This document shows positions 39,500-50,351 of a DNA stretch of 64,000 nt, piece after piece. Source of the stretch: Devosia nitrariae (lineage in GTDB: Bacteria; Pseudomonadota; Alphaproteobacteria; Rhizobiales; Devosiaceae). A model generated the notes under the pieces. That model worked only from the letters and a program-made list of their open reading frames with translations. It ran no database searches and was not told the origin of the DNA. The DNA lies in the NCBI RefSeq assembly GCF_030160115.1, contig NZ_BSNS01000020.1, forward strand, positions 248,001 to 312,000. Direction: 5' to 3'. Both the position numbers and the translations under genes were made by a program. Every line of letters begins with the position of its first letter. The stretch's first letter is position 1.

Positions 39500-40365
39500 T
39501 GGCGGCCGTCACGACAGCGCCCGCCCGGGCCGAACCGAACCTCCTGATACGCATCGCCAGCCGGCCGACGGCATTGGCGGGGCTGATCGTGGTGACGGTC
39601 ATCATCCTCCTGTCTGTGCTGGCGCCGCTGATCGCGCCCTATGCACCCAGTCAGCTTGCCGTTCGCGACCGGCTGCAGGGACCGGGGATGGCGCACTTGA
39701 TGGGGACGGACGAGCTCGGGCGCGACGTGTTCACACGGGTGCTGTATTCGGGCCGGACATCGCTGACGGTCGGCTTCGCCGTGGTGGTGTTCGCCTCGGC
39801 CATCGGGGTAACGTTGGGGTTGGTGGCCGGCTTCTTCCGCCGGTTCGACGCGCCGGTGTCCCGGCTGATCGATGCGATGATGGCCTTCCCCGACATTCTC
39901 CTTGCCATCGCGCTGGTGGCGGCCCTGGGGCCATCGGCGGCCAATGTCGTCATCGCGCTCGGTATCGTCTATGCACCGCGCCTGGCGCGCGTCGTGCGCG
40001 CTTCGACGCTGGTGATCCGCGAACTGCCCTATGTCGAGGCGGCGCGGGCGCTCGGCGTGCCGACCCCGGTGATCCTGGTGCGGCACGTTCTGCGCAATGT
40101 CGTCTCGCCGCTCCTGGTGCAGGCGACCTTCATCTTCGCCAATGCGATCCTGGCCGAGGCGGGATTGTCCTTCCTGGGCGTCGGCATCTCCCCCGACATC
40201 CCCACCTGGGGCACGATGATATCGGTCGGCCGGCAGTTCCTCGACCAGGCGCCATGGATCATGTGGTTTCCCGGCGGCGCGATCATTCTCACCGTGCTCA
40301 GCTTGCAACTTCTCGGAGACGGCCTGCGCGATTTCCTCGATCCGCGCCTGGCCAAGGATGTGTGA
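39499..40365 (+). CDS. ABC permease, DppC type
   Basis: A 288-residue permease. LMGTDELGRDVFTRVLYSGRTSLTVGF and the coupling motif VEAARALGVPTPVILVRHVLRN are DppC features. The start codon uses the last base of the preceding TGA (TGATG). Its own stop overlaps the amidohydrolase start in the same manner, so the enzyme is translationally coupled to the permease. Confidence 0.93.
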   Translation: MAAVTTAPARAEPNLLIRIASRPTALAGLIVVTVIILLSVLAPLIAPYAPSQLAVRDRLQGPGMAHLMGTDELGRDVFTRVLYSGRTSLTVGFAVVVFASAIGVTLGLVAGFFRRFDAPVSRLIDAMMAFPDILLAIALVAALGPSAANVVIALGIVYAPRLARVVRASTLVIRELPYVEAARALGVPTPVILVRHVLRNVVSPLLVQATFIFANAILAEAGLSFLGVGISPDIPTWGTMISVGRQFLDQAPWIMWFPGGAIILTVLSLQLLGDGLRDFLDPRLAKDV

Positions 40366-41566
40366 TGTTCGATAACTGCTTCAAGCCGCAACCGCGCAAG
40401 CTCCTGATCTCCAATGCCCGGCCGATTGGCTTCGGCGACTCGCAATTGCCCGCAGCGCTGGACGTGCTGGTCAACGAAGAGGGCGTCATTCTCGACTTCG
40501 GCACGGGCCTCTCGGCCGACGCGAAGGTCATCGATGCGGGCGGCGCCTGGCTGTCGCCGGGCTGGACGGACCTGCACGCCCACGTCTGGTATGGCGGCAC
40601 CGACATCTCCATCAGGCCGGAGGAGGGCGGCGCGCCACGGGGCGTTACCACTATCGTTGATGCCGGATCGGCCGGGGAGGGCAATTTCGTCGGCCTGCGC
40701 GAGTTCATCATCGAGCCCGCTCGCGAGAACGTCTATGCCTTCCTCAATCTCGGCTCGATCGGTCTCGTCGCCTGCAACCGGGTGAGCGAGCTGATGGACA
40801 TGCGCTCCATCGACATCGACCGCACCCTGGCGGTGATCGAAGCCAACCGCGACGTCATCGTCGGCCTCAAGGTCAGGGCCAGTGCCGTCATCACCGGCGG
40901 CTGGGACCTGGTGCCGGTCAAGCTTGCCAAGAAACTCGGCCGCATCGCCGGTCTGCCAATCATGGTGCATGTAGGCGAGCCGCCCCCGCTCCATGACGAC
41001 ATCCTGCCGCTCCTCGGGGAAGGCGACATCGTCACCCACTGCTTCAACGGCAAGCAGGGCGGCTCAATCATAGAGGACGAAGACCTCTACCGATTGGCCG
41101 AGGACGCGGCGGCGCGCGGCATCGTCCTCGATGTCGGCCATGGCGGCGCCAGTTTCTCCTTCGACGTAGGGCGGATCGCGCTCGAGCGTGGCCTCAAGCC
41201 GACGACGATCTCGACCGACCTGCACAACCGTTCGCTTGACGGCTCCGTATGGGATCTGGCGACCACTATGTCCAAGCTTCACGCGCTGGGCATGGGGTTC
41301 GAGGATGTAGTGACGGCTGCCTCGACGGCACCCAAAAAGGCAATCGGCAAGCCGCACAAGGACCTGCTTGCCAAGGGCAAGCCGGCCGAGTTCACTATCT
41401 TCGATCTCGAAGCGGCCGACCTCGAGGTCATGGACAGCCAGGGCGCGCGTTCGACGCTGGCGAGGGTCTTCGAGCCGCGTTGGGCGATCCTCGGCGCGCA
41501 GGCCGTCGCGGCCCATCGCCACCAGCCGGCGGCAGGCAGCGCCTGTCCTCATTGCGGGCACGTCTC

Positions 41567-41570
<4 letters not shown>
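40365..41570 (+). CDS. Amidohydrolase/deacetylase-type metallohydrolase
   Basis: A 401-residue binuclear-metal amidohydrolase. Ligands are all visible: His71 and His73 (TDLHAHVW), Lys169 for carbamylation (VGLKVRAS), His202 (MVHVGEP), His225 (THCFNG) and Asp285 (ISTDLH). It resembles the EF_0837/AHA_3915 group of deacetylase-like proteins, which are often neighbours of SelA-like PLP enzymes; the same pairing occurs here. The likely reaction is hydrolysis of an amide or cyclic amide bond. It sits between permease and ATPase genes of the importer. Unusual is a C-terminal tail rich in His and Cys (QPAAGSACPHCGHVS), a possible extra metal site. Confidence 0.9.
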
Positions 41571-42576
<1,006 letters not shown>

Positions 42577-42580
<4 letters not shown>

Positions 42581-43545
42581 GTGCGCCAGAGGCACCGCTC
42601 CTCGATGTCCGTGGGCTCACCAAGACGTTCGTCGGCAGGAACGGGCGCACGGTGCATGCTGTCTCCGACGTCAGTTTCAGTGTGCGGCGCGGCACGACTG
42701 TCGGGCTCGTCGGCGAATCCGGGTCGGGCAAGACGACGGCCGGGCGCTCGGTGCTGCGCTTGATCGAGCCTTCGGGCGGTAAGGCCGTGTTCGACGGGGT
42801 CGATCTCTTTTCGCTGAGCGAGCGCGAGATGAAGGCCTATCGCAAACGCCTGCAGATCATTTTCCAGGACCCGTTCTCCTCGCTCAATCCCCGCATGCGG
42901 ATCGATGCGATCCTCAGCGAAGCGCTCGACGCCGCCGACTTTGCCCGCGGAGCTGCCCGGCGAGAACGGATCGCGGAACTCCTCGCTATCGTCGGCCTGT
43001 CGCCGGACCATGCCCGCCGGTTTCCGCACGAGTTTTCCGGTGGCCAGCGCCAGCGCATTGGCATTGCCCGCGCCCTCGCCGTCGAACCGGAATTCATCGT
43101 TGCCGACGAGCCGGTCTCGGCACTGGACGTGTCGGTGCAGGCCCAGGTCCTCAATCTGCTGGGCGATCTGCAGAAGCGCTTCAGTCTCTCGATCCTGTTC
43201 ATCGCCCATGATCTCTCGGTGGTCGAATATCTCTGCGACGACGTGGTGGTGATGTATCTGGGCCGGGTGATGGAAAGCGGCCCGAGCCGCAAGGTCTACG
43301 CCAACCCGCGCCACCCCTATACCCGGGCGCTTCTCGCTACCGCTCCCGTTCCGGATCCCACGCGCCGCAAGGCGAGGGTGCCGCTGATGGGGGACATTCC
43401 CTCGCCGATCAATCCGCCTTCGGGCTGCGTCTTCCGTACCCGCTGCCCCATGGCAATCGAAGCCTGTGCGCAGGCAATCCCGCCGGTCGAGGACCTTGGC
43501 GGCAACCATCACGTCGCCTGCATCCGTCACGCCGAACTGGCCTGA
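42577..43545 (+). CDS. ABC transporter ATPase, DppF/OppF type
   Basis: A 322-residue ATPase. Walker A GESGSGKTT, IIFQDPFSSLNPRM, signature FSGGQRQRIGIARAL, Walker B FIVADEPVSALDVS, and the C-terminal CVFRTRCPMAIEAC. Four-base overlap (ATGA) with the previous gene. Completes the importer. It is followed 35 bp later by the RidA-family gene on the same strand. Confidence 0.94.
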
Positions 43546-43580
43546 GGACAAGGCTCTATTTTGATTTGTTGGAGTTTTAG

Positions 43581-44072
43581 ATGACCCGTTCCGAGCCTTC
43601 GCTGCGTGCGGACGATTCCCCTTACGACCGGCTGAGGACGCTGGGCATCATCCTGCCGCCGGCGCCGCAGCCGATCGCCAACTTCGTCACGCACGTTGCC
43701 GAGGGCAATCTGCTGTACCTGTCGGGGCAGGGGCCAACCGAAAGCGACGGCCGCCGCTTTACCGGCAAAGTCGGTGCCGATGTCTCGGTGGAAGAGGCCT
43801 ATGGTCACGCCCGCCTCACCGGCATCAACCTCATCGCCGTGATCCACGCGGCCCTGGGCGACCTCGGTCGGGTCACCCGCATTATCAAGCTCCTGGGCAT
43901 GGTCAACGCCACGCCCGACTTCGCCGATCATCCCGCGGTCATCAATGGCTGCTCGGACCTGATGAATGCCGTGTTCGGGGAAAAGGGCATCCATGCCCGC
44001 TCGGCGGTGGGCTTCGGCTCGCTCCCCAACCGCATTACCGTCGAAATCGAAGCCATCGTCGCCTTCCGCTAA
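43581..44072 (+). CDS. RidA/YjgF-family enamine/imine deaminase
   Basis: A 163-residue RidA-family protein. Features are [53 protein letters not shown], and Arg140 in [14 protein letters not shown], the residue that binds the carboxylate of the substrate. RidA hydrolyses reactive enamines and imines, released by PLP enzymes, to keto acids and ammonia. It is longer than typical RidA (about 130) by an N-terminal extension, as in the YjgH/YabJ-like subgroups. Located directly before a SelA-like PLP gene, which suggests that enzyme makes an enamine. Confidence 0.9.
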   Translation: MTRSEPSLRADDSPYDRLRTLGIILPPAPQPIANFVTHVAEGNLLYLSGQGPTESDGRRFTGKVGADVSVEEAYGHARLTGINLIAVIHAALGDLGRVTRIIKLLGMVNATPDFADHPAVINGCSDLMNAVFGEKGIHARSAVGFGSLPNRITVEIEAIVAFR

Positions 44073-44094
44073 CTCCATCCTCCGGACCCACACA

Positions 44095-45294
44095 ATGACC
44101 GCTACCGACATTCGCAGCCGTCTCGGCCTTCGCCCGGTGATCAACGTCTCGGGCACCATGACGTCGCTTGGCGCATCCATCGTCGTGCCGCAGGCCGTCG
44201 AGGCGGCGGCGGCAATCCTCACCCAATGGACTGAAATTGCCGACCTGCATCGCGTTGCCAGTCGCACCATCGCCGAGCTGACCGGGGCTGAGGCCGGGTT
44301 CGTCACCGCGTCCTGCTCGGCGGCGATCACGCTCGCGGTCGCCGCGGCGATCACCGGTTCCGACCTCTACGCCATCGAGCAATTGCCCGACACCGGCGAC
44401 CGTCGCAACGAGGTCCTGATCCAGACCGGGCACATGGTTTCCTATGGCGCGCCCGTCGAGCAGGCCATCAGGCTCGCCGGGGCCAGAGTGGTGCCGGTCG
44501 GGCAGGCGACCAGCGCCCACGCCTATCAACTGGCCGGTGCGATCAACGAGCGGACGGCAGCAGCCGTCTATGTCGTCTCGCACCATGTGGTCGACTACGC
44601 CCAGATTCCCCTCCCCACCTTCGCCCGGGTCTGCCACGAGCACAGCGTGCCGGTGATCGTCGATGCGGCGTCGGAATATGACCTCAGGCGCTTCCTCGCC
44701 GATGGCGCGGACCTCGCCCTCTATTCGGGCCATAAGTTCCTTAGCGGCCCCACCACTGGGATCGTCGCCGGCAGCAAGGACTTGGTGCGCAGCGTTTATC
44801 TGCAGAACCGCGGCATCGGACGCGGCATGAAGGTCGGCAAGGAAAGCATTGCCGGCGTGATCGCGGCGCTCGAGGCGTGGAAGACGCGCGACCATGACGG
44901 CATCCGCGCCCGCGAGCGCGCCGCGCTCAATGTCTGGATCAACGCCCTCGATGGCCGTCCCGGCATCGCGGCCACCATCGTGCCCGATCCGACCGATAAC
45001 CCGCTCGACCGGCTCAAGGTCGCCGTTGCGCCCGAAGAGGCGCGCATCTCGGCCTGGGACCTGGCGGCGCGACTCGCGCAGGGCTCGCGTCCCGTCATCG
45101 TGCGCGACCACGAGGCCGAGCACGGCCACTTCTACCTCGATCCCTGCAATCTGCATCCGGGCGAGGAGTTCGTAGTGGCCGAGCGCCTTGGCGAGGAACT
45201 GGATCGCGCGCGTCTCGCCAACGAGCCGATCATGACCCCGCTCGACCGGTTCTGGCTGGACCGGGAAGCCGCGATATTGAACTGGCCCGATTAA
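44095..45294 (+). CDS. SelA-like PLP-dependent enzyme
   Basis: A 399-residue fold-type I PLP enzyme of the SelA/DgaE-like family (annotated often as L-seryl-tRNA selenium transferase-related). Visible are [13 protein letters not shown], the helix-start [20 protein letters not shown] for phosphate binding, Asp190 in [10 protein letters not shown] and the Schiff-base Lys214 in [15 protein letters not shown]. No selenocysteine genes are near, so it is not a true SelA. DgaE, a relative, is an ammonia-lyase for glucosaminate-6-phosphate. An eliminating ammonia-lyase role fits the adjacent RidA. The start is ATG 44095; no strong ribosome site is seen. Confidence 0.87.
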   Translation: MTATDIRSRLGLRPVINVSGTMTSLGASIVVPQAVEAAAAILTQWTEIADLHRVASRTIAELTGAEAGFVTASCSAAITLAVAAAITGSDLYAIEQLPDTGDRRNEVLIQTGHMVSYGAPVEQAIRLAGARVVPVGQATSAHAYQLAGAINERTAAAVYVVSHHVVDYAQIPLPTFARVCHEHSVPVIVDAASEYDLRRFLADGADLALYSGHKFLSGPTTGIVAGSKDLVRSVYLQNRGIGRGMKVGKESIAGVIAALEAWKTRDHDGIRARERAALNVWINALDGRPGIAATIVPDPTDNPLDRLKVAVAPEEARISAWDLAARLAQGSRPVIVRDHEAEHGHFYLDPCNLHPGEEFVVAERLGEELDRARLANEPIMTPLDRFWLDREAAILNWPD

Positions 45295-45328
45295 GGGCCT
45301 AAGTCGCTGGCGAGTGGAGGTACTGCCA

Positions 45329-46126
45329 ATGGCCATCAGCAAAGCCGTCGACGATGTCGAGCCTGCCGCGCGACGCTCGCGCACGAGCGGCATCGATCGG
45401 GCGCTGCAGATCTTCGACTATCTACAGGGTGTGCAGCAGGCCGCCACAGCTTATGAGATCGCCCGCGCCGTCGGAGCCCCGCTCTCGACCGTCTACGCAA
45501 TCATTGACGACCTCGTCGCCAAGGATTTGCTCAACCGCGACAGCAACGGCCTCATCTGGCTGGGGCCGCGCCTCTATCATTATGGCCTCACCTATGCGCG
45601 CAACCTCGACCTGCTGACCGTCGCCACCCACGAGATGCACGAGCTGGCGCGGGCGTCAGGTGAGACGGTGCAGGTGTGCGGCCGCGACCAGGACAACATG
45701 GTCGTCCTTGCCATGGAGGAGGGCAACGACCAGTTCCAGGTGACCTCGCGCGTCGGCACCCGCAGCCCGCTCAACTGGACCGCCTCCGGACGGCTGCTGG
45801 TCGGGCACCTGACAGAGGAAGAACTGCTCGCCATCTTCCAGCGCTCGGCACGAACGTCTCCCACAGGGCGGGCCGAAGTCGATCCTCGCAAACTGGCGCA
45901 CTCCGCTCATGAGGCGCTGGAGCAGGGCCTTTCCATCCAGGCCGGGGAGTCCGACTTCTCGGTTGCCTGCATTGCCGCACCCATCCGCGATCGCGCCGGC
46001 GCCTGCCGTGCAACGATTTCGATCGTCGTTCCCGAGAGCAAGGTGAGCCAGCAGGATCCGAACCTCATCGGGCTGGTTCGCGATAGCGCCCGCCGCATCG
46101 AGAGCCGCCTCGGCTGGACGAGCTGA
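45329..46126 (+). CDS. IclR-family transcriptional regulator
   Basis: A 265-residue regulator. Winged helix-turn-helix at about 22-85 (GIDRALQIFDYLQGVQQAATAYEIARAVGAPLSTVYAIIDDLVAKDLL), followed by the effector domain ending in ATISIVVPESKV. The start is ATG 45329 with GTGGAGG upstream. It is 34 bp after the SelA-like gene and so is probably part of the operon it regulates. The likely target is the TTCCA/TGGAA repeat at 36913-36932. The effector would be a pathway intermediate. Confidence 0.92.
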   Translation: MAISKAVDDVEPAARRSRTSGIDRALQIFDYLQGVQQAATAYEIARAVGAPLSTVYAIIDDLVAKDLLNRDSNGLIWLGPRLYHYGLTYARNLDLLTVATHEMHELARASGETVQVCGRDQDNMVVLAMEEGNDQFQVTSRVGTRSPLNWTASGRLLVGHLTEEELLAIFQRSARTSPTGRAEVDPRKLAHSAHEALEQGLSIQAGESDFSVACIAAPIRDRAGACRATISIVVPESKVSQQDPNLIGLVRDSARRIESRLGWTS

Positions 46127-46132
46127 TCCGGA

Positions 46133-46177
46133 GCGTTTTCAGCAAAAGTGGATACCACTTTTGCGGTTCGAAAACGC
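46133..46177. repeat. Large imperfect palindrome, rhizobial intergenic element
   Basis: Nested inverted repeats: outer GCGTTTTC/GAAAACGC (46133-46140, 46170-46177) and inner GCAAAAGTGG/CCACTTTTGC (46142-46151, 46155-46164). It lies between two convergent genes. From memory it is like a dispersed palindrome common in Hyphomicrobiales genomes; it may also act as a bidirectional terminator. Confidence 0.75.
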
Positions 46178-46201
46178 GACAATTCAACAGAGGGCGGGGA
46201 C

Positions 46202-47647
46202 TCAAAAGCTGCCGTTGAACCCGCGCAACGCCTGGTAGAGGTCCATATACTTGCCGAACCGATCCTCGTGATATCCACGTGTCGCCGGATCCGGTTCGAA
46301 GGCGCGGTCGTATTTTACCAGCCTTTTGACGATCTCTGCGATCGAGGTGCCCTGATCCTGGGATCTACCGGCAAGGATGGCCGCTCCGAAGGCAGCCGCC
46401 TCCGGAGCAACCGCCCGCCGCAGCGGCGTTCCGAGGACATCGGCGCGGATCTGGCACCAGATATCCGAAGCGGCTCCGCCGCCGCCGATGTTGATGATGG
46501 CGGGATCGGTCGCTGCCGAGTGACGCAGGGCATCGAAGGCAAGACGCGCCGAGTAGGCAACACCCTCGAGCACGGCTCGGGCCATCTCGGCCCCGCCCGA
46601 ACCAGGATCGAGCCGGGCGAACACGCCGCGCGATGCGTCATCCCAGAGCGGCGCGCGCTCGCCCTGCAGATGCGGCAGGAACAGCGGCACGCTGCCCTTC
46701 GCCTCACCGGCCAGAGCCGCGGTTGCTGCCGGCGTCTCCCCCAGAACCTGCGCGAACCAACTGAGCGCGGCACCGCCCGCCTGGGTCGGGGCGGCGTGCA
46801 TGACAATGCCTTCATAGGGCGGAAAGAGGATCACGCCGGGCGTCGGCACCACAGTGGACGAGACGATGCCGGGGATTTCGCTGGTGCCGCTCTGATACAT
46901 GGCGTCCCCATCTTGCGCCGCGCCGACCCCGAACATGCCGGCCCATGCGTCCATCGCGCCGACGATCACCGGCGTACCGGCACAGGGCAGGCCGGCGCGC
47001 ACGCGGCCGGCGACCGTGGTGAAGCCCGCGAGCGGGGGCAGTAGCCGGTCCGCCCGCGGCACCAGGGCGAGAAGCTCGGCGACATACCCGTCCTTGTTGA
47101 CCAACCCCACCGCCGAGATGGGGTCGCTGGCCACCACTCCGGTCAATTGCAGCACGCAGTAGTCCTTGGGAAGCAAGATGTGAACGGTGTTCACAAATAG
47201 GTCCGGATGAACTCGCCGTACATGAGCGATCCGCGACAGGGCATGGCTCGCGTCGATCGGCAGCGGACCGCCGAACCAGGCGATTTTCTGCTCGGTGGTG
47301 ACCTGCCGGTCGAGTGCCGACGCATCCGGGCCCGAGCGCGTGTCCTGCCAGGTGATCGCAGGCAAAAGCGGATTGCTGGCACCATCGACGAAGACATGTG
47401 TGTTGACCTGGCTGGTGATGCCGATGGCCTGTAGGCCACTGAGATCGTACGCCCTGGCGAACGTCTCGAGCGCTCCGAGCACGCCCGTCATCCAGTCGTC
47501 TGGCGCCTGTTCGGCATATCCCGGCCGCGGCCTCGCGGTTGGGTGCGTATGGGCATAGCCGGCGATTCTGTTGCCGCCTTGGTCGATCAGCACTGCCTTG
47601 GTCGCCGTCGTGCCGACGTCGATGCCGACAAATGTGTCTTTTGCCAC
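46202..47647 (-). CDS. FGGY-family carbohydrate kinase, xylulokinase-like
   Basis: A 481-residue sugar kinase. N-terminal FGGY domain: VGIDVGTTATKAVLIDQGGN (phosphate 1), QVNTHVFVD and PAITWQDTRSGPDA (substrate and Asp); C-terminal domain: NIGGGGAASDIWCQIRADVLGTPLRRA and the GAAILAG end. It resembles xylulokinase, but the family also has ribulokinases and other pentitol/ketose kinases. The start is taken as GTG 47647 with GGGGGCGGAAAG before it; a TTG 15 bases upstream is possible. It is divergent from a ribose-type importer, whose sugar it probably phosphorylates in the cytoplasm. Confidence 0.9.
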   Translation of the reverse strand: MAKDTFVGIDVGTTATKAVLIDQGGNRIAGYAHTHPTARPRPGYAEQAPDDWMTGVLGALETFARAYDLSGLQAIGITSQVNTHVFVDGASNPLLPAITWQDTRSGPDASALDRQVTTEQKIAWFGGPLPIDASHALSRIAHVRRVHPDLFVNTVHILLPKDYCVLQLTGVVASDPISAVGLVNKDGYVAELLALVPRADRLLPPLAGFTTVAGRVRAGLPCAGTPVIVGAMDAWAGMFGVGAAQDGDAMYQSGTSEIPGIVSSTVVPTPGVILFPPYEGIVMHAAPTQAGGAALSWFAQVLGETPAATAALAGEAKGSVPLFLPHLQGERAPLWDDASRGVFARLDPGSGGAEMARAVLEGVAYSARLAFDALRHSAATDPAIINIGGGGAASDIWCQIRADVLGTPLRRAVAPEAAAFGAAILAGRSQDQGTSIAEIVKRLVKYDRAFEPDPATRGYHEDRFGKYMDLYQALRGFNGSF

Positions 47648-47845
47648 GCTTTCCGCCCCCAATGCTCTGGCTCGCTCAAAGCAAATCGCGGGCCCTAGCT
47701 TTTTGTTATCGCGGCATTTTCGCCAGGAGCTGGCTGCACTTTTTCGCGTGCCGCTCTAGCCGCCGTCCGGGCTCTTTAATATGGTGCCTGCGAAAAAAGC
47801 AAACGACAGGACCGCTCCACGCGGCCACCCAGGGGATCAAGACAA

Positions 47846-48787
47846 ATGAACACATATCGCGGGGCCGTTCGCGCCCTTCTCGCCGGCAGCTTGCTCGTTG
47901 CCACAGGCTTTGCCGCCGGTGGTGCCTTGGCGCAATCCAAAGTCGCGGTCATCACGCCCTATCTCGCCCAGCCGGGCACGCAGTTCTATGTCGAAGCCTT
48001 TCAGGCGGCCGCCAAAGACGAGGACTGGGATGTGAACGTCATCGACACCGCCGGCGACGTCGCCGCCGTCATCAGCCGCATTGAGGACATGGTGACGCAG
48101 AATGTCGACGCCATCGTCATCAATGTCGATCCGACCCAGGTGACCGCAGGCCTGCAGGCTGCCGCCGACGCCGGCATACCGGTCATCGGCATGGATGCCG
48201 GCAGCGATCCGTTGCTCGTGACCAATGTCACCAGCAATGGCTACGCGATGGCCGCCGAGACCGCGACCTATGTGGCCGACCGCATCGATGGGCAAGGCGA
48301 TGTGGTGATGTTCATCTTCGAGGCCTTCCCGCCGGTACAGGTGCGTAGCGTCATCGCCGATGCCGTGTTCGGCAACTTCCCCGACATCAACGTCATCGAT
48401 CGGGTGACACCCGACGTCTCCGACGGCGGGATCGCCGACTCGCGCGCCAAGATGGAGGCCGTCCTTGCCGCCAATCCGGAGCCGGGCAGCATCAAGGCCG
48501 TATGGGCAGCATGGGACCAGCCGGCGCTCGGCGCGCTACAGGCGATTGAAGCCGCCGGACGCGAGGGCGAGGGCATCGTCATCACCGGCATCGATGCCAA
48601 TCCCCAGGCCCGCGATGCCATCGCCGAGGGCGGCAACTTCGAAGCAACCGTCGCCCAGGACTTCACCGGTATCGGCACCACCGCAGCCGATGTCGTGGCG
48701 CGGGTCATTGCCGGCGAGGAGATCAAGCAGGGCGTCATCTACGTGCCGACCAAGCTGATCACCGCCGCCAATGTGGACGAAGAATAG
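47846..48787 (+). CDS. Ribose-type ABC sugar-binding protein
   Basis: A 313-residue periplasmic-binding-protein of the RbsB type (family 2). Signal peptide VRALLAGSLLVATGFAAGGALAQ, then the KVAVITPYLAQPGTQFYVEAFQAAA start and DAIVINVDPTQVTAGLQAAADAGIPVIGMDAG. The ATG is preceded by GGGGATCAAG. First gene of the rightward importer operon; the intergenic 200 bases contain its promoter and that of the divergent kinase. No regulator gene is in the cluster. A hairpin follows its stop. Confidence 0.93.
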   Translation: MNTYRGAVRALLAGSLLVATGFAAGGALAQSKVAVITPYLAQPGTQFYVEAFQAAAKDEDWDVNVIDTAGDVAAVISRIEDMVTQNVDAIVINVDPTQVTAGLQAAADAGIPVIGMDAGSDPLLVTNVTSNGYAMAAETATYVADRIDGQGDVVMFIFEAFPPVQVRSVIADAVFGNFPDINVIDRVTPDVSDGGIADSRAKMEAVLAANPEPGSIKAVWAAWDQPALGALQAIEAAGREGEGIVITGIDANPQARDAIAEGGNFEATVAQDFTGIGTTAADVVARVIAGEEIKQGVIYVPTKLITAANVDEE

Positions 48788-48805
48788 CCCCTGATCAGAC
48801 CCGCG

Positions 48806-48825
48806 CCGGCGGGCGCTCCCGCCGG
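48806..48825 (+). promoter_or_regulatory. Intercistronic hairpin after the binding protein gene
   Basis: CCGGCGGG and CCCGCCGG form a perfect 8-bp stem with loop CGCT, 18 bases after the stop of the sugar-binding protein and 10 before the ATPase start. No T-run follows. It may stabilise the upstream mRNA and lower ATPase translation, whose start lacks a ribosome site. Confidence 0.6.
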
Positions 48826-48835
48826 TGTTCCCCCC

Positions 48836-50347
48836 ATGCCCCTCCTTTCCCTTGCCAACGTCACCAAAGCCTATGGCGGCGTCCCCGCCTTGCGGGGCGT
48901 CGAGCTTGCCGTTGGCCCCGGAGAAATCCACGCCCTGATGGGCGAGAACGGGGCGGGCAAGTCGACCCTGATCAAGATCCTTGCCGGCGTCGTCGCTCCT
49001 GACACTGCCGAGATCCGGCTCGAGGGCACACCGGCCAGGATCGACAGCCCCCGTCAGGCACATCGCCTCGGGCTGAGGTTCATCCATCAGGAATTCAACG
49101 TGGTGCCGGCGCTTTCCGTCGCCGAGAACATCTTTCTCGGCCGCGCCTATCCCCGGCGCGCCGGAGCCTTCGTCGATTGGCGAAGGCTCAACCTTGCGGC
49201 GCGCGAGACGTTGGGAAAGCTCGGCATCACCCATATCGATCCGAGCTGGTCCCTCGGCTCCTTGACGCTCGGCGACCAGATGCTGGTGCGCATCTCCAGC
49301 GCGTTCATCGGCGAGGAGGGGGCCCCGGCCAGGCTCTACGTGCTCGACGAGCCGACGGCCGCGCTCAACCGCGGCGAAGCTGAGCGGCTGTTCACGGTGC
49401 TGCGCGAACTGCGCGCCACGGGCGCCTCGGTGCTCTATGTCTCGCACCGGCTGGACGAGGTCATGGCCACCTGCGACATGGCCACGGTCATCCGTGACGG
49501 GCGCAGCGTTGATACCGGCAAGATCGCCGACATTACCCATGACGACCTCGTCTCATTGATGATCGGGCGCCGGGTCGAAGAGGCCTATCCGCCGGCAACT
49601 GCCGCCCCGCGGAGCGAAACCGTGCTTTCCGTCACCCACCTTGCCATTCGCGGCGGTCGCCCGGTTTCCTTCGATGTGCGCGCAGGCGAAGTGCTCGGCA
49701 TCGCCGGTCTCGAGAATGCCGGTCAGCGCAATCTGCTGCGCACGCTGTTCGGTGACCTCAATTGCGCCGGCGGGACCATGCGGCTCACGGGGCAGCCCTT
49801 TAGGCCGCGCAACCCGACAGATGCCTGGCGCGCCGGCGTCAGCTACATTCCGCGCGAACGGCGCTCCGAGGGGCTGATCGTCTCCCGTCCGATCTTCGAG
49901 AACGTCACGCTGCCGCACCTCTCGGCGCAGAGCCGCTGGCGCGCGTTGCTGACGCCCCGGCGCGAGATGCGCCTGGCGGCAGAGCAGGGCCAGCGAGTCC
50001 GGCTGAAAGCTGCGGGACCCCGGCAGCGCGTGCGCGAGCTCAGCGGCGGTAATCAGCAGAAGGTGGTTTTTGCCAAAGCATTGGCCGGCCAGCCGCGCCT
50101 GATGCTTTTGGACGAGCCGACGCGCGGCGTCGATGTCGGCGCCAAGTTCGACATCTACGCCCTCATCCGCGAGATGACCGCCCGCGGCATGGGCGTCGTC
50201 CTCGCCTCCTCGGACCTGCCGGAGCTCATCGGCATGGCGGACCGCATTGCGGTCATGCGCGAGGGCGCCATCACCGACATCGTCGCGGCAGAAGAGATCG
50301 ACGAGGAGCGCCTCGTCAATCTCTGCTATGGCCGCGTGACAGGATAG
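48836..50347 (+). CDS. Sugar ABC ATPase with two nucleotide domains, RbsA/XylG type
   Basis: A 503-residue tandem ATPase. First domain: Walker A GENGAGKST, signature-like LTLGDQMLVRISSAF and Walker B VLDEPTAALNRGE. Second domain: degenerate Walker A GLENAGQRN and an intact LSGGNQQKVVFAKALAGQPRLMLLDEPTRGVDVGAK, as usual in this family. The ATG has no visible ribosome site; a stable hairpin lies just upstream. Drives import together with the RbsC-type permease 4 bp downstream. Confidence 0.94.
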   Translation: MPLLSLANVTKAYGGVPALRGVELAVGPGEIHALMGENGAGKSTLIKILAGVVAPDTAEIRLEGTPARIDSPRQAHRLGLRFIHQEFNVVPALSVAENIFLGRAYPRRAGAFVDWRRLNLAARETLGKLGITHIDPSWSLGSLTLGDQMLVRISSAFIGEEGAPARLYVLDEPTAALNRGEAERLFTVLRELRATGASVLYVSHRLDEVMATCDMATVIRDGRSVDTGKIADITHDDLVSLMIGRRVEEAYPPATAAPRSETVLSVTHLAIRGGRPVSFDVRAGEVLGIAGLENAGQRNLLRTLFGDLNCAGGTMRLTGQPFRPRNPTDAWRAGVSYIPRERRSEGLIVSRPIFENVTLPHLSAQSRWRALLTPRREMRLAAEQGQRVRLKAAGPRQRVRELSGGNQQKVVFAKALAGQPRLMLLDEPTRGVDVGAKFDIYALIREMTARGMGVVLASSDLPELIGMADRIAVMREGAITDIVAAEEIDEERLVNLCYGRVTG

Positions 50348-50351
50348 ACAA

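Noticed and set aside
39315..40364. Apparent 751-residue fusion of a permease-like part with the amidohydrolase
   Set aside because: The N-terminal half is an out-of-frame reading of the DppB/DppC genes; the real start is ATG 40365.
44035..45393. 452-codon minus-strand frame opposite the SelA-like gene
   Set aside because: Shadow of the plus-strand PLP enzyme with low-complexity composition.
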